A DNA stretch of 16,112 bases from JAHWKV01 sp040905365 (GCA_040905365.1 JBBDRQ010000079.1:1-16112); one strand, 5' to 3'. Numbered from the stretch's first letter, positions 1 to 6,776 are shown. Program-made: numbers and translations. Notes: generated by a model not told the origin, from the letters alone.

Positions 1-181
1 TCTCCTCCCCGTGGAAGGAGCCCACCACCTTTCCGTTGACGTCGTACACCTTTGACGACTGTACCGGTGGCGCCGCCTCGGGAAGCGGAACCTCCTCGAA
101 CAGCTCCGCGCCGATGACCAGGATCCACGCCGAGACCGCTGCCGCAAGCAGGATCCACCAAGTTCGGGCAATCAGCCGCAA
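1..181 (-). CDS. ponA: Class A penicillin-binding protein (transglycosylase/transpeptidase), N-terminal fragment
   Basis: Partial gene: about 60 codons are present and the rest lies beyond the left edge. The minus-strand reading gives a short basic start (MRLIARTW), one hydrophobic signal-anchor helix (about residues 8-27), an acidic/proline stretch, and then SKVYDVNGKVVGSFHGEE. That last segment is the hallmark N-terminal beta segment of class A PBPs, just before the glycosyltransferase domain. Such proteins polymerise lipid II and cross-link peptidoglycan from the outer face of the membrane. The only usual start codon in the open frame is TTG at 181, since a stop lies upstream and no ATG or GTG intervenes. 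A GAAGG sits about 13 nt before it, a loose ribosome-site fit. Its placement near DUF5318, PadR and ino1 matches ponA1 of other actinobacteria. The family call is firm for so short a piece; the exact paralogue and the start are less so. Confidence 0.8.
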   Translation of the reverse strand, partial: MRLIARTWWILLAAAVSAWILVIGAELFEEVPLPEAAPPVQSSKVYDVNGKVVGSFHGEE

Positions 182-241
182 CGGTACACACCAGCCTTCG
201 CAGTGTTCAGCACAATGTCCACGGTCGTAGGAACCGGGCCG

Positions 242-1399
242 CTACAAAAACCCGGTCCTTAGCCCTGCCAGAAGCAAACGAACCGCAATGATCATGGCGA
301 CTCCAAAAATCCCCCAGGCAACCACCGGAATCAGCCTGTTGACCAGATCGTGAAACTGGGAGAAATGGCTCGGTCTCTCGGGCGGCAGTTTGCCGGGGAC
401 GTCATCGCCCACGATCCAGTATGCCACCGACGCGGCGATGCCCAACCCATAGCACAACCACACCGCGTTGATCGCCTCGGCGGGTATCTGGGTGCCGGCG
501 GAGTCCAGATCCAGGTCGACGAATGAGGCCCCTATGGCGACCAGGTATGCCACGACCAGCAGTCCCGAGGTCGGCCCCACCACCAACTTGGCGTCCTGCG
601 GGGGACGGATCCGGCTGACCCGGGCAGTCATCACCGCCCAAGCCGGCGGAAACAACAGAGCCGGCAGAGCCAAATACGCACCGGTGGGCAGCTCGATCGA
701 TCCCGCGATGAACGACAGAGGCAAGATGGCAATCGCCCACGGCGCCGCCACGCGCTCTCCCAGCGCCAAACCGGTGCCGGCGAGGCCGATCACCAGAACC
801 GGCAACAGTCCGGGCTCCAAAGCGGCTGCGACCGCCACGGTGCCCCCCGCCAGCGAGAGCGCGGCCAGGTTGGAGCGGGCCAGGTAAGCCCCGGTAGCCC
901 ACAGCGCGGCCCCGCCCACCACCAGGACAATCGCCGCCTCGGTACCGGCCCAGTAGGCAAGCATGACCCCCTGCCACCACGCCACCGGCAGCAAACCGCC
1001 CTCCCGCGAATGAACCACGTCCGAAGCGGTCCCCAGGCGCAGCACCGCGGCGACCGCTACCAGGGACCCGGCTCCCAAACCCCAGCCCCCCACTTCAGGC
1101 AGCGACCAAAGCGAGGTCTTGCTCTGGTACAGCGACAGGGCTGTACCCAGCGCAACGTCGGACAGCGCGATCAACAAAAACGGTATCGGGGAGATCCGGC
1201 GCAGCAATGCACCTACGCCCATGACGACGGTGGGCAGCAGGAACAGCCCCAGGAACACCACGGACGGCTCGCGGCCCACCGCTACGGCGAACAGCAGGGT
1301 AGCCGGCACCCAGAAAGGCCAATAACGGCGAAAGTCGTCCGTCGACAAAACGGCACAACTGCCCGCAGCCGCCACCGCAAACACGATCATGATCATCAT
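242..1399 (-). CDS. Multi-spanning membrane protein, unknown function (membrane pair, second gene)
   Basis: About 385 residues and almost wholly hydrophobic, with roughly 10-11 predicted membrane helices separated by short loops. One charged stretch near the C-terminus (about residues 330-350, PGKLPPERPSHFSQFHDL) precedes a last helix. The start is set by an ATGA overlap: ATG at 1399 shares bases with the TGA of the upstream membrane gene, and further ATGs at 1396 and 1390 follow. No ribosome site is visible, so translation is probably coupled. The open frame continues upstream to 1765, but there it is only a shadow of the neighbouring gene. I do not recognise the family. The central part (an ARSNLAALSLAGG segment between long helices) loosely recalls the antiporter-like subunits of respiratory complex I (NuoL/M/N). 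The membrane-buried lysines and glutamates those pumps need are not evident, so this is only a suggestion. The ponA start lies about 60 nt downstream on the same strand, so the genes may be cotranscribed. Confidence 0.75.
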   Translation of the reverse strand: MMIMIVFAVAAAGSCAVLSTDDFRRYWPFWVPATLLFAVAVGREPSVVFLGLFLLPTVVMGVGALLRRISPIPFLLIALSDVALGTALSLYQSKTSLWSLPEVGGWGLGAGSLVAVAAVLRLGTASDVVHSREGGLLPVAWWQGVMLAYWAGTEAAIVLVVGGAALWATGAYLARSNLAALSLAGGTVAVAAALEPGLLPVLVIGLAGTGLALGERVAAPWAIAILPLSFIAGSIELPTGAYLALPALLFPPAWAVMTARVSRIRPPQDAKLVVGPTSGLLVVAYLVAIGASFVDLDLDSAGTQIPAEAINAVWLCYGLGIAASVAYWIVGDDVPGKLPPERPSHFSQFHDLVNRLIPVVAWGIFGVAMIIAVRLLLAGLRTGFL

Positions 1400-2172
1400 T
1401 GGACGAACGCCGCCAACAACATCGCCAGGGCCGCCACGGCTCCTGCGCCGGCCGCCAGCGGCAGCTGTGTGGTGGGTGTGATGAACCGGCGCGCAAACGA
1501 CACGGCGGCAACCGCCGCGCATGTGACCACAAAGGAAAGGGCCACGAAACCAACGGTTCGCTCGTTGATCGGTCCCGAAACCAGCGCCCCCAACGACGGG
1601 CCCCACAGGATGGAGGTGACCGCGGTCGCAGCCAGGGCGCTCTCGCCCCACCGGGCGATCATGTCGGCGGCCGAGTCCTTGGTGCCCATTGTGATAGTGG
1701 GCAGGCGAACCTGGTCCTGGGACCAACCGGCCGCCGCGACCAACCCGGCGAGCATAGCCAGCCAAAACGCCGCTGACGGGCCGGCGCCGAAGTACAGGGG
1801 GGCGGGGCCCAGGGCGGTCTGCGCGGCCACCACCTGCTGCAGGTCCAGCGAATTCACATGCAGCGGAAGGGCAAGAACACTCCAGCTCAGCACGGCAAAC
1901 CAGCCGTGCGCCGGGGTCCAGCCGAAGTGCTCGTCGTGGGTCTTGGCCAAGAAATCACGGCCCAGCATGCAAGCGATCATGGCCGAGAGCAGTGCCAGGA
2001 CGTTGGCGGAGATGAGACCCAACGCGGCGGGAATGCCCAAGGCAACCCCGAAGGGTACGAGCCCGAAAAGCAAGCGTCCCTGAGCCGTGTCGAAGGACAC
2101 CTTGGGCAGCGCCAGGATCTCGGCGCGCCGCGGCCACTCCGGGGAGGCAATCGCCGCGATCCCCAGCAGCAA
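1396..2172 (-). CDS. Multi-spanning membrane protein, unknown function (membrane pair, first gene)
   Basis: About 258 residues with 6-7 hydrophobic helices. The start is uncertain. TTG at 2172 is the only usual start codon in the frame. Upstream the frame stays open to a TAA near 2218, but its third codon positions turn AT-rich there (CTA, TTA, TCA), unlike the GC-rich codons after 2172, which argues that coding begins at the TTG. No ribosome site precedes it. A TTTAAT -10-like hexamer at 2183-2188 could give a very short leader. The family is not recognised. A middle segment (LDLQQVVAAQ ... GPAPLYFGAGPSAAFWLA) has roughly the spacing of the PFD-EAE-GP-EYSGP region of NuoH/HyfC-type complex I subunits, but the acidic residues of that motif are gone. 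The stop overlaps the ATG of the second membrane gene, so the two products are probably made in equal amounts and may form one complex. Confidence 0.72.
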   Translation of the reverse strand: MLLGIAAIASPEWPRRAEILALPKVSFDTAQGRLLFGLVPFGVALGIPAALGLISANVLALLSAMIACMLGRDFLAKTHDEHFGWTPAHGWFAVLSWSVLALPLHVNSLDLQQVVAAQTALGPAPLYFGAGPSAAFWLAMLAGLVAAAGWSQDQVRLPTITMGTKDSAADMIARWGESALAATAVTSILWGPSLGALVSGPINERTVGFVALSFVVTCAAVAAVSFARRFITPTTQLPLAAGAGAVAALAMLLAAFVQ

Positions 2173-2182
2173 AGGGGTTGAG

Positions 2183-2188
2183 ATTAAA
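2183..2188 (-). promoter_or_regulatory. Possible -10 element for the membrane-protein pair
   Basis: The minus strand reads TTTAAT (5 of 6 to TATAAT), 10 nt upstream of the TTG at 2172. A weak TTCAGC lies about 18 nt further upstream as a possible -35. It sits just past the likely terminator of the DUF5318 gene, which fits a fresh transcript starting here. It could also be chance in an AT-rich spacer. Confidence 0.3.
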
Positions 2189-2239
2189 GCTAGTAGAAAT
2201 GCGATGGCTGAACTTTAATCCACCGAGGCCCCCGGAGAG

Positions 2240-2274
2240 AAAAATTCGGCCGTAGTACCGAGCGCGGTACCGGG
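2240..2274 (-). terminator. Probable intrinsic terminator after the DUF5318 gene
   Basis: On the minus strand, just after the stop at 2276, a GTACCG/CGGTAC stem (2255-2260 with 2265-2270) closes on a 4-nt loop. It can extend by CCG/CGG across a 2-nt bulge. A run of five T follows about ten bases later (A run at 2240-2244 on the plus strand). The stem is modest, so termination may be partial. Confidence 0.5.
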
Positions 2275-2275
2275 G

Positions 2276-2680
2276 CTACAGCCCGGCGTGCCCGCCTTCG
2301 GCGGCCCGGGTGCCGGAAGGCTGGAACCGTCTGCCCATCAGGTAACAGGCTGCGAGGTGATTCCAGTGGCAGCCCAGGCACACCTCGATTACGTAGCAGC
2401 GAAACTCGTCGAACTTGTCGCTCAACTCTGCGTCCCAGTTGTCCGGATACACGGGGCGACCGGACAGGTGCTTTAGCTGATCGCCGAACACATATCGCAC
2501 CTGCCGAAGCGACCCGGCCGAGCACACCGGGCATGGCCGGCGGACCATCGTGCCTATGTTGCGACCGGCCCTGACCAGTTCGGGGTGGGCGTCACAAATA
2601 TCGTGCCGGTCCAGCGCGCCGCGCTTGTAGCCCTCGACGATGGAGCGCTTGGCCATGGTGTAGTCGACGAAGCCCTGCAT
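2276..2680 (-). CDS. DUF5318 family protein (putative zinc-ribbon protein)
   Basis: About 134 residues, recognisable as the actinobacterial DUF5318 family. It shows the N-terminal VDYTMAKRS box, a CDAHPELVRAGRNIG segment (residues 29-43), a CPVC knuckle (50-53), YVFGDQL (63-69), and CYVIEVCLGCHWNH (95-108), which carries a second CxxC. The two CxxC pairs very probably bind zinc; the cellular role of the family is unknown to me. The gene matches Rv0049 of Mycobacterium, which lies between the PadR/ino1 genes and ponA1. ATG at 2680 is chosen because it places the conserved VDY box near the N-terminus. The open frame runs on to 2896, but that extension reads through the tandem repeats and operator-like region and is not credible. 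A second ATG at 2656 would cut into the conserved box. It is divergent from padR. Confidence 0.85.
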   Translation of the reverse strand: MQGFVDYTMAKRSIVEGYKRGALDRHDICDAHPELVRAGRNIGTMVRRPCPVCSAGSLRQVRYVFGDQLKHLSGRPVYPDNWDAELSDKFDEFRCYVIEVCLGCHWNHLAACYLMGRRFQPSGTRAAEGGHAGL

Positions 2681-2730
2681 GATCTGGCCATTGTAGTTGA
2701 CCCCGGTCTTTTCAGGTGAGTCCGACCTCG

Positions 2731-2759
2731 TTGACAGATTATGATTATCGCGCTTAGAT
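2731..2759 (+). promoter_or_regulatory. Predicted promoter of padR-ino1
   Basis: A perfect -35 hexamer TTGACA at 2731-2736 is followed after 17 bp by TTAGAT at 2754-2759, a partial -10 match (TAGATA one base later is the alternative). The predicted start near 2766 falls inside a 26-bp palindrome, the arrangement expected for a repressed promoter. The transcript would have a leader of about 155 nt before the PadR start, containing the 14-bp tandem repeats. Confidence 0.55.
2738..2749 (-). promoter_or_regulatory. Possible -10 region of the divergent DUF5318 promoter
   Basis: The minus strand reads GATAATCATAAT here, giving two overlapping -10-like hexamers (GATAAT at 2744-2749 and CATAAT at 2738-2743). 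No good -35 is visible. The place where one would lie (about 2761-2772) is covered by the 26-bp palindrome, so the same regulator could block both directions. The start would fall about 50 nt before the ATG at 2680. Confidence 0.35.
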
Positions 2760-2760
2760 A

Positions 2761-2786
2761 TATCGATGCGATATATCGTATCGATA
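2761..2786. promoter_or_regulatory. 26-bp near-perfect palindrome, likely operator (PadR candidate)
   Basis: The two 13-bp arms (2761-2773 and 2774-2786) are reverse complements at 12 of 13 positions; only the pair 2768/2779 fails. The centre is CGATATATCG, flanked by TATCGAT and ATCGATA. The right half also contains the perfect decamer GTATCGATAC (2778-2787), and GATATATCG occurs as a direct repeat at 2757-2765 and 2770-2778. It lies just downstream of the predicted -10 of padR and over the -35 region of the divergent gene. PadR proteins are dimers that bind AT-rich dyads and often repress themselves, so it is a natural candidate site. Assigning it to PadR is inference. Confidence 0.6.
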
Positions 2787-2806
2787 CGTTGTAACGATTT
2801 GTCGAG

Positions 2807-2848
2807 GCGATTTCTCGAAGGCGATTTCTCGAAGGCGATTTCTCGAAG
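2807..2848. repeat. Three perfect tandem copies of a 14-bp repeat
   Basis: The unit GCGATTTCTCGAAG occurs three times head to tail with no mismatch (2807-2820, 2821-2834, 2835-2848). A degenerate fourth copy precedes it (about 2794-2806, ACGATTTGTCGAG). The array lies in the untranslated leader of padR, upstream of its start codon. The copy number is small and there are no spacers, so this is a minisatellite-like array and not a CRISPR. Confidence 0.92.
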
Positions 2849-2919
2849 ATGTCGCAGGGTAAGTGTCGGGCATCCGGCTACGTCTAACCGGAGCACAAGG
2901 ATGGCGAGGCGGGCATCTA

Positions 2920-3447
2920 ATGATTGAGATGGCGATACTCGGTCTTCTCAAGGACCGGGAGATGCACGGGTACGAGCTCAAGAAGGAGCTCACGGCCCAG
3001 CTGGGCCAGTTCTGGCAGGCCTCGTACGGCAGTCTCTACCCCACGGTGCGCCGGCTGGAACGCCGGGGGTTGATCGAGCTGGCTTACCCCAAGGTCGACG
3101 TGACGCGGCGCCGCAACATCTATCGGATCACCGAAGAGGGTGAAAAGTTTTTCGAGCAGCGGCTCTGCGAGCGGGCCGCCGTGCTGGACGACACCAAGTT
3201 TGGTGTCCGCTTTGCTTTCTCCCGCTATCTGACGGTTGACGACCGGGTCGATCTGCTGGAGCGACGCCGGGCCTATCTGCTGGAGATGGTGGCGGACCTA
3301 AGAGAGAAGCTCAAGAGCTACCGGGAGAAGATCGACAAGTACACATACAGGTTGATGGAGCACCGCGTGGACACCACGCGGGCCGACATCGAGTGGATTG
3401 ACCGGCTGATCGCCGAAGAGAAGCCCAAAACCAAACCGAACGGTTAG
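2920..3447 (+). CDS. PadR-family transcriptional regulator
   Basis: About 175 residues. The N-terminal winged helix carries the PadR signature: MAILGLLKDREMHGYELKKEL (residues 4-24), then SLYPTVRRLERRGLIE (about 38-53) with the recognition helix, and a wing near RRRNIYRITEEGEKFF. The C-terminal half (about 105-165) is charged and helical, ending in a long coiled-coil-like stretch, as in the PadR/Vir subgroup with a dimerising C-terminal domain. ATG at 2920 is chosen because it gives the canonical family start and has a GAGG about 10 nt before it; an in-frame ATG at 2863 would add 19 unrelated residues. The gene corresponds to Rv0047c, beside ino1. The ino1 start follows 43 nt later, so the two are probably one transcript. 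The effector is unknown; the palindrome at 2761-2786 is a likely target. Confidence 0.92.
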   Translation: MIEMAILGLLKDREMHGYELKKELTAQLGQFWQASYGSLYPTVRRLERRGLIELAYPKVDVTRRRNIYRITEEGEKFFEQRLCERAAVLDDTKFGVRFAFSRYLTVDDRVDLLERRRAYLLEMVADLREKLKSYREKIDKYTYRLMEHRVDTTRADIEWIDRLIAEEKPKTKPNG

Positions 3448-3490
3448 CCGGGCGGCGACCTCAAATGACATGCTTCAAAGGAGAGCTCAG

Positions 3491-4615
3491 ATGACTAGCA
3501 AGATCAGGGTAGGGATTGTCGGGGCGGGCAACTGTGCTTCGGCCCTGGTGCAGGGCATCGAGTTCTATCGCGACGCCACGCCGCAGGACGACCTACCCGG
3601 TCTGATGCACCTGAACATCGGCGACTATCACGTAGGGGACGTGGAGTTCTCATGCGCCTTCGACGTCGACGCACTCAAGGTGGGCACCGACCTATCCAAG
3701 GCCTTGCTGGCAGAGCCCAACAATACGATCAAGTTCGCCGAGGTTCCCCACCTCGACGTAACCGTCTGCCGAGGTCCGACTCTAGACGGCCTCGGCCAGT
3801 ACTACCGGGAAAAGATCACCGAGTCGCCCGAGCCGCCCGTGGACGTGGTCAAGGTACTCAAAGAAACCGGTACCGACATACTTGTCAACTACCTTCCCGT
3901 CGGTAGCGAAAGGGCGGCCCATTACTACGCCAGTTGCGCCCTCGAGGCAGGGGTGGGCTTCGTGAACTGCATGCCGGTGTTCATCGCCTCGCAGCCGGCG
4001 TGGGCCCAAAAGTTCACCGAACGCGGTGTTCCTATCGTCGGCGACGACATCAAAAGCCAGGTCGGCGCCACAATCATCCACCGCCTCCTGGCCCGGTTGT
4101 TCGAGGACCGGGGCGTCAAAATCGACCACACCTACCAGCTCAACTTCGGCGGGAACATGGACTTCATGAACATGCTGGAGCGGGAGCGACTGGTTTCGAA
4201 GAAGAAGTCCAAGACCCAGTCGGTGACCTCTCAGGTTTCCCGGACCCTCGACCCCGACGACGTCCACATCGGCCCTTCGGACCACGTGCCTTGGCTGCAC
4301 GATCGCAAGTGGGCGCACATACGGGTGGAGGGCCGGCAGTTCGGCGACATACCTCTGTCGGTGGACCTCAAGCTTGAGGTATGGGACTCACCCAACTCCG
4401 CGGGCATCGTCATCGACGCTATCCGCTGCGTGAAGCTCGCCCTTAACGCCGGCGTAGGGGGACCGCTGCTCGGCCCGAGCGCCTACTTCATGAAGTCGCC
4501 GCCCGTACAGCACTCCGACGACGTGGCGCGCCAGATGGTTGAGGAGTTCATTCACTCGGTCGGCCCGCAGACCGATCGGCGTCCGGTTAGCCTGAACCTG
4601 ACTTCGGCTCCATAG
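3491..4615 (+). CDS. ino1: Inositol-3-phosphate synthase
   Basis: 374 residues, close to the length of mycobacterial Ino1. It converts glucose 6-phosphate to 1L-myo-inositol 3-phosphate with NAD, the first step towards phosphatidylinositol and, in actinobacteria, mycothiol. Visible family landmarks are the NAD-binding GIVGAGNCAS (residues 8-17), NYLPVGSE, VGDDIKSQVGAT (active-site region with its lysine), YQLNFGGNMDFMNMLERERL, KKSKTQSV, HIGPSDHVPWL and DSPNSAGIVIDAIR, followed by LLGPSAYFMKSPP. All core motifs are intact. ATG at 3491 is preceded by AAAGGAGAG with about 7 nt spacing, which decides it over an ATG at 3470 lacking a ribosome site. It follows padR on the same strand, and control by PadR is inferred from context. 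It converges on the methyltransferase gene with only 20 bp between the stops and no clear hairpin terminator. Confidence 0.96.
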   Translation: MTSKIRVGIVGAGNCASALVQGIEFYRDATPQDDLPGLMHLNIGDYHVGDVEFSCAFDVDALKVGTDLSKALLAEPNNTIKFAEVPHLDVTVCRGPTLDGLGQYYREKITESPEPPVDVVKVLKETGTDILVNYLPVGSERAAHYYASCALEAGVGFVNCMPVFIASQPAWAQKFTERGVPIVGDDIKSQVGATIIHRLLARLFEDRGVKIDHTYQLNFGGNMDFMNMLERERLVSKKKSKTQSVTSQVSRTLDPDDVHIGPSDHVPWLHDRKWAHIRVEGRQFGDIPLSVDLKLEVWDSPNSAGIVIDAIRCVKLALNAGVGGPLLGPSAYFMKSPPVQHSDDVARQMVEEFIHSVGPQTDRRPVSLNLTSAP

Positions 4616-4635
4616 GACCCCGCACCCGCCCACCG

Positions 4636-5373
4636 CTAACCGACAGGCGGCTTACGAGCCAACAGCAGCAGCTCGGGGTGCTCTGCGGTGGGAGGCTGGC
4701 CCCGATAGTCGCCCGGGGTAACCCCGCTCACGAACTGTGGATCCGCGCCGGCGCCGTTTGCGATCCACCCCAGCTCCCGAGGCGTGTAACAGGAGTTGTA
4801 CATCGTAAGATCCCGTTCGCCGCAGACGCCGGGCACCGCCTTCAAGGTCTTGGTGAGGATCATCGACACCGGGTCCAGCTCGTCGGCCTGCTGCATGTGA
4901 TTGAGGACGTAGAACAGGTTGGGCGCCCCCACCGCCAAGTGCCCTCCGGGCTTCAGCGCCCTGGTCATAGAACGCAGGATCAACAAATCGTCCAGGCCGA
5001 GGCCAAACGCCCCTTCACACATGCTTATCACAGCATCGAACTCGTCTTCGAAAGGCAGGTCCAGCGCGTCCATCTCAAAAAGGGAGACGTTGACGCCGGC
5101 GTCGGCAGCCCGCTCACGCGCCAGCGACACAAAGACCGGGGACAGGTCTATGCCTACCACCGAAAGGCCTCGCCGGGCCATCTCCACGCTGTGGCGTCCG
5201 GGCCCACAGCCGACATCTAGCACCCGGTCCCCCGGCTTCATGGCGAGGGTGGAGTACAGGAACTCAACCTCCTGGTGGGTGCCTTGGGTGAACTCGTAAC
5301 CCAGGTACAGCTCGCCCAAGTGCTCCGCCACCTGAAGATACCAATCCCTGGGCGGCGAGGGGGGGTTAGGCAC
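4636..5373 (-). CDS. Class I SAM-dependent methyltransferase
   Basis: 245 residues. It shows the Rossmann-type methyltransferase order: motif I VLDVGCGPGR (residues 51-60), the acidic end of beta-2 in VVGIDLSP (about 72-79), motif near MDALDLPF, motif IV region EFDAVISMCEGAFG, and a post-motif LKPGGHLAVGAPN. The N-terminal helix region (DWYLQVAEHLGELYLGYEFTQGTHQEVEFLY) is of the type seen in small-molecule or lipid methyltransferases with a helical cap. The substrate cannot be told. GTG at 5373 is supported by AAGGAG about 10 nt upstream, inside the end of cca. The two genes overlap by 8 nt, so this one is translated after cca in the same operon. A link to tRNA is suggested only by that position. 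No DNA- or RNA-methylase catalytic motif such as NPPY is seen. Confidence 0.85.
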   Translation of the reverse strand: MPNPPSPPRDWYLQVAEHLGELYLGYEFTQGTHQEVEFLYSTLAMKPGDRVLDVGCGPGRHSVEMARRGLSVVGIDLSPVFVSLARERAADAGVNVSLFEMDALDLPFEDEFDAVISMCEGAFGLGLDDLLILRSMTRALKPGGHLAVGAPNLFYVLNHMQQADELDPVSMILTKTLKAVPGVCGERDLTMYNSCYTPRELGWIANGAGADPQFVSGVTPGDYRGQPPTAEHPELLLLARKPPVG

Positions 5374-6763
5374 TGCTGCTTTGCTCCTTGTACCAGGCCG
5401 TCAAACGGCTAGAGGCCTCCTGCTTGCTCAACTCACCCTCGTCAAGACGCAACTCCATCAAGAAGTCCAGCGCGCGCCCTACGTCGGGGCCGGAGTTCAA
5501 CTGCAACAGCTCCATCACCTCGTTGCCGTTCAGCGCCGGGCGCAGCTGCGCCAGTTCCTCTCTGGTTCTCAGGTCCGCGATGCGCTCCTCGAGCTGATCC
5601 ATCCGGGTGGCCAGCTGCTCGGCCTTACGCGGGTTACGGGTAGTGCAGTCGGCGCGGATCAGGGCGTTTAAATTGTCGAGATAGTCGCCGGCGTCGCGAA
5701 CGTACCGGCGCACCGCACGATCGCTCCAGCCGAGCCGGAAGGTGTGGAGCCTCAGGTGCAGGTAGACCAGTTGAGTTACCTCGTCGATCAGGTGCTTGGA
5801 AAACTTCAGTTTCTTCATGCGGGCTTCCGCCATGTGGGCGCCGACGACTTCGTGGTGATGGAAGGTGACTCCCTTGGGCGTTATCTGCCGGGTGGCGGGC
5901 TTACCGATGTCGTGCAGCAGCGCACCCAGTCTCAGCCCCAGATCCGCAGGACCCTGCTCTGCCTCAATGGCGTTGGCCAGGACGGCCAGGGTGTGCAAAA
6001 AGACATCCTTGTGCCGGTGGATCGGGTCCTGCTCCAGCTTCAAGCCGGGAAGTTCGGGCAGAAACTCGCCGCAGAGGCCGGCGTCGGTGGCATCTTTAAG
6101 GGCCTGCGGGACGGCTTGGCCCAACATGAGCTTGGAAAACTCGTCCCTTATGCGCTCGGCGGACACGATCCCGATTCGCCCATGCATTTTCCCGATGGCC
6201 TGCCTTGCGGCGGGGTCCACGTCGAAGCCGAGGGCGGAGGCGAACCGGAAAGCCCTGAGCATCCGCAACGGATCGTCCGAGAAAGAGATCTCCGGCGACA
6301 GCGGGGTGCGTATTCGCTTGGCGACCAAATCGCTAAGGCCGCCGTACGGGTCCAACACCTGCACGTCGGGAAGGGCGATGGCCATCGTGTTGACCGTGAA
6401 ATCGCGCCGGGACAGGTCGGTCTCTATGTCGTCACCGTAGACGACTTCGGGGTGACGCGACCCGGGATCGTAGGCCTCCCGCCGCAGGGTGGTCACCTCC
6501 AGCTGCAGGTTGTCGTGCTGCACTCCGACGGTGCCGTACTCGATGCCTGCAGTCCACGGCTGGCGGCCGCCGAAGCTGCGGAGAATCTTCAGAGTCTGCT
6601 CGGGCCGGGCGTCGGTCGCGAAGTCGAGGTCGGTATGCAGCCGACCCAGCAAGGCGTCGCGCACCCACCCCCCCACCAACCACAGGCGGAAGCCCGCGTC
6701 GCTGAATCGTTGCGCCAGCTCAAACGCCGCGCGTGGAATCGCATCTCGAGAAAGGTTGTTCAT
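5366..6763 (-). CDS. cca: CCA tRNA nucleotidyltransferase (PcnA-type), with HD domain
   Basis: 465 residues, typical for the actinobacterial enzyme (compare Rv3907c). The class II nucleotidyltransferase head carries LVGGWVRDALLGR (residues 29-41) and the metal-binding DLD (45-47), then the RRDFTVNTMA motif (119-128). An arm/RNA-binding domain follows with the FSDDPLRMLRAFRFA segment. An HD domain with LGALLHDIGKP and an FHHHEVVGAH histidine cluster lies in the second half. The enzyme adds or repairs the 3' CCA end of tRNAs in the cytoplasm. ATG at 6763 has no ribosome site; a TATCCT hexamer seven bases upstream suggests a leaderless transcript. The methyltransferase gene overlaps its end. It is divergent from the TSUP permease gene, in the position it holds relative to the murJ-sigM cluster in other actinobacteria. 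Confidence 0.95.
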   Translation of the reverse strand: MNNLSRDAIPRAAFELAQRFSDAGFRLWLVGGWVRDALLGRLHTDLDFATDARPEQTLKILRSFGGRQPWTAGIEYGTVGVQHDNLQLEVTTLRREAYDPGSRHPEVVYGDDIETDLSRRDFTVNTMAIALPDVQVLDPYGGLSDLVAKRIRTPLSPEISFSDDPLRMLRAFRFASALGFDVDPAARQAIGKMHGRIGIVSAERIRDEFSKLMLGQAVPQALKDATDAGLCGEFLPELPGLKLEQDPIHRHKDVFLHTLAVLANAIEAEQGPADLGLRLGALLHDIGKPATRQITPKGVTFHHHEVVGAHMAEARMKKLKFSKHLIDEVTQLVYLHLRLHTFRLGWSDRAVRRYVRDAGDYLDNLNALIRADCTTRNPRKAEQLATRMDQLEERIADLRTREELAQLRPALNGNEVMELLQLNSGPDVGRALDFLMELRLDEGELSKQEASSRLTAWYKEQSSSA

Positions 6764-6770
6764 CTAAAGC

Positions 6771-6776
6771 AGGATA
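6771..6776 (-). promoter_or_regulatory. Predicted -10 element for a leaderless cca transcript
   Basis: TATCCT on the minus strand, fitting the TANNNT form of actinobacterial -10 elements. It sits exactly 7 nt before the ATG at 6763, so transcription would begin at or next to the start codon. No convincing -35 is seen, and no ribosome site precedes the ATG, which agrees with leaderless translation. Confidence 0.4.

Noticed and set aside
1400..1765. N-terminal extension of the second membrane gene's open frame
   Set aside because: It translates to an Arg/Gly/His-rich sequence and lies wholly over the first membrane gene, whose hydrophobic helices are clearly the coding frame. The ATGA overlap at 1399 gives a natural start.
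1010..2083. 357-codon plus-strand open frame
   Set aside because: Composition is typical of an antisense shadow (Gln, Arg, His, Pro-rich, no domain), and it lies opposite the two membrane genes.
2807..2848. Possible CRISPR array
   Set aside because: Units are 14 bp and directly abutting, without spacers, and no cas genes are present.
2681..2896. Upstream extension of the DUF5318 frame
   Set aside because: It reads through the tandem repeats, palindrome and promoters and has no family match. The conserved box begins at the ATG at 2680.
2901..2927. Eight-codon upstream frame (MARRASND) overlapping the PadR start
   Set aside because: The AAGG is too close to its ATG to be a good ribosome site, and such tiny frames are frequent by chance. 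Kept only as a remote coupling possibility.
4616..4635. Bidirectional terminator between ino1 and the methyltransferase gene
   Set aside because: The 20-bp gap and its flanks show no convincing hairpin or T/A tracts.
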